Source: an uncultured Kouleothrix sp. (GTDB lineage: Bacteria > Chloroflexota > Chloroflexia > Chloroflexales > Roseiflexaceae). Taken from it: a stretch of 5,217 nt of DNA. This document shows positions 4,593 through 5,217 of this stretch, one piece after another. Within the stretch, counting starts at the first letter, position 1. Each line of letters opens with the position of its first letter. Below the pieces are notes generated by a model. The model was not told where the DNA came from, did no database searches, and was given only the letters and a program-made list of their open reading frames with translations. The position numbers and the translations under genes were made by a program. Location: NCBI GenBank assembly GCA_937858455.1, contig CALLYN010001055.1:1-5217 (forward strand), read 5' to 3'.

Positions 4593-5217
4593 ATGTCGAA
4601 TGTAACCGACCAAATCAAAGAGCGCATCGACGTGGTCGAGTTCATCGGCCAGCACGTGAACCTGCGCAAATCGGGCCGCAACTACGTCGGCTTCTGCCCG
4701 TTTCACCCGAATACCAAGACGCCGGCGTTCTACGTGTTTCCTGAGACGCAGAGCTACCACTGCTTCGGCTGCAAGGCCTCGGGCACCGTGTTCGACTTCC
4801 TGATGCAGCGCGAGGGGCTCGACTTCCACGGCGCGCTCGAGCAGCTGGCCCAGCGCGCCGGCGTGCAGCTCAAGGAGCGCACCGAGGAAGATAACCAGCA
4901 GGAGCACCAGCGCACGCGCCTGCTCGAGATCAACGCGGCCGCCGCCACCTTCTTTCAGCATATGCTGCTGAAGTCGCCGCGCGGCGAGGGCGCGCGCGCC
5001 TACGTCGCCAAGCGCCAGATCGACCAGGCCACGCTTGAGTCGTTTCAGCTGGGCTACAGCCCCGACGAGTGGAGCGCGCTGCTGGGCTACCTGACCGACC
5101 GCAAGGGCTTTGAGCCCGAGGAGATCGAGGCCGCCGGCCTGGCGATCAAGCGCGACCAGGGCGGCTACTACGATCGCTTCCGCGGCCGCCTGATGTTCCC
5201 CATCCGCAACGCCAAGG
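4593..5217 (+). CDS. dnaG: DNA primase DnaG, N-terminal part
   Basis: The first 208 codons are present; the gene is cut by the window end. DnaG makes RNA primers for chromosome replication with the replicative helicase. The CHC2 zinc-binding domain is intact: C35-x2-H38 in GFCPFHP and C57-x2-C60 in YHCFGC, followed by ASGTVFDFLMQREGLDFHGA. Residues from about 105 enter the N-terminal part of the polymerase core, with LGYSPDEWSALLGYL and YYDRFRGRLMFPIRN (192-206), the conserved entry to the catalytic core. The Toprim metal site and helicase-binding C-terminus lie outside the window. The ATG at 4593 begins MSNVTDQIKERIDVVEFIG, the usual N-terminus, with AAAGG (4578-4582) 10 nt upstream. Same strand as dgt with a 52-nt gap, so cotranscription is likely. 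Confidence 0.97.
   Translation, partial: MSNVTDQIKERIDVVEFIGQHVNLRKSGRNYVGFCPFHPNTKTPAFYVFPETQSYHCFGCKASGTVFDFLMQREGLDFHGALEQLAQRAGVQLKERTEEDNQQEHQRTRLLEINAAAATFFQHMLLKSPRGEGARAYVAKRQIDQATLESFQLGYSPDEWSALLGYLTDRKGFEPEEIEAAGLAIKRDQGGYYDRFRGRLMFPIRNAK

Overview
This is a GC-rich bacterial window with six protein genes in two divergent blocks. The gene content best fits a Chloroflexota (Chloroflexia-like) genome. One clue is the trio of MSMEG_4193-type histidine phosphatase, DUF3090 protein and SCO1664-family protein, which I know mainly from Actinobacteria and Chloroflexi. The other is a dGTPase gene directly upstream of dnaG. The assignment is inferred from recalled family distributions, and a high-GC actinobacterium cannot be excluded.

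Left block (minus strand, transcribed from about 2740 down to 1): histidine phosphatase (2714-1842), DUF3090 protein (1824-1312), SCO1664-family kinase-fold protein (1081-344), then the N-terminal part of an M24 (Xaa-Pro-type) peptidase that leaves the window at base 1. Gaps are 17 and 19 nt, except for 230 nt between the DUF3090 and SCO1664 genes. That longer gap carries a strong imperfect hairpin next to the SCO1664 start, which has no clear Shine-Dalgarno site. The phosphatase has an added Pro/Ala/Glu-rich tail encoded partly by a nearly perfect 39-bp tandem repeat.

Centre (2715-2874): a 160-bp divergent intergenic region. It holds an extended -10 promoter-like site on each strand and two dyads, one of which overlaps the -35 region of the rightward promoter.

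Right block (plus strand): an unrecognised four-helix membrane protein (2875-3354), then a 103-bp spacer with degenerate GACTCC-type repeats. Next come a type 2 dGTPase-like HD hydrolase (3458-4540) and, after a 52-nt gap with a hairpin, DNA primase dnaG (4593 to the end, truncated by the window). dGTPase and primase fit a replication-linked operon that in other bacteria often continues into the principal sigma factor gene.

The most interesting candidate system is the left block: a phosphatase, a kinase-fold protein that keeps its key residues, and a small protein with a possible zinc site, encoded together and with no role I know to be established. No RNA genes, CRISPR arrays, insertion sequences or phage genes are visible.
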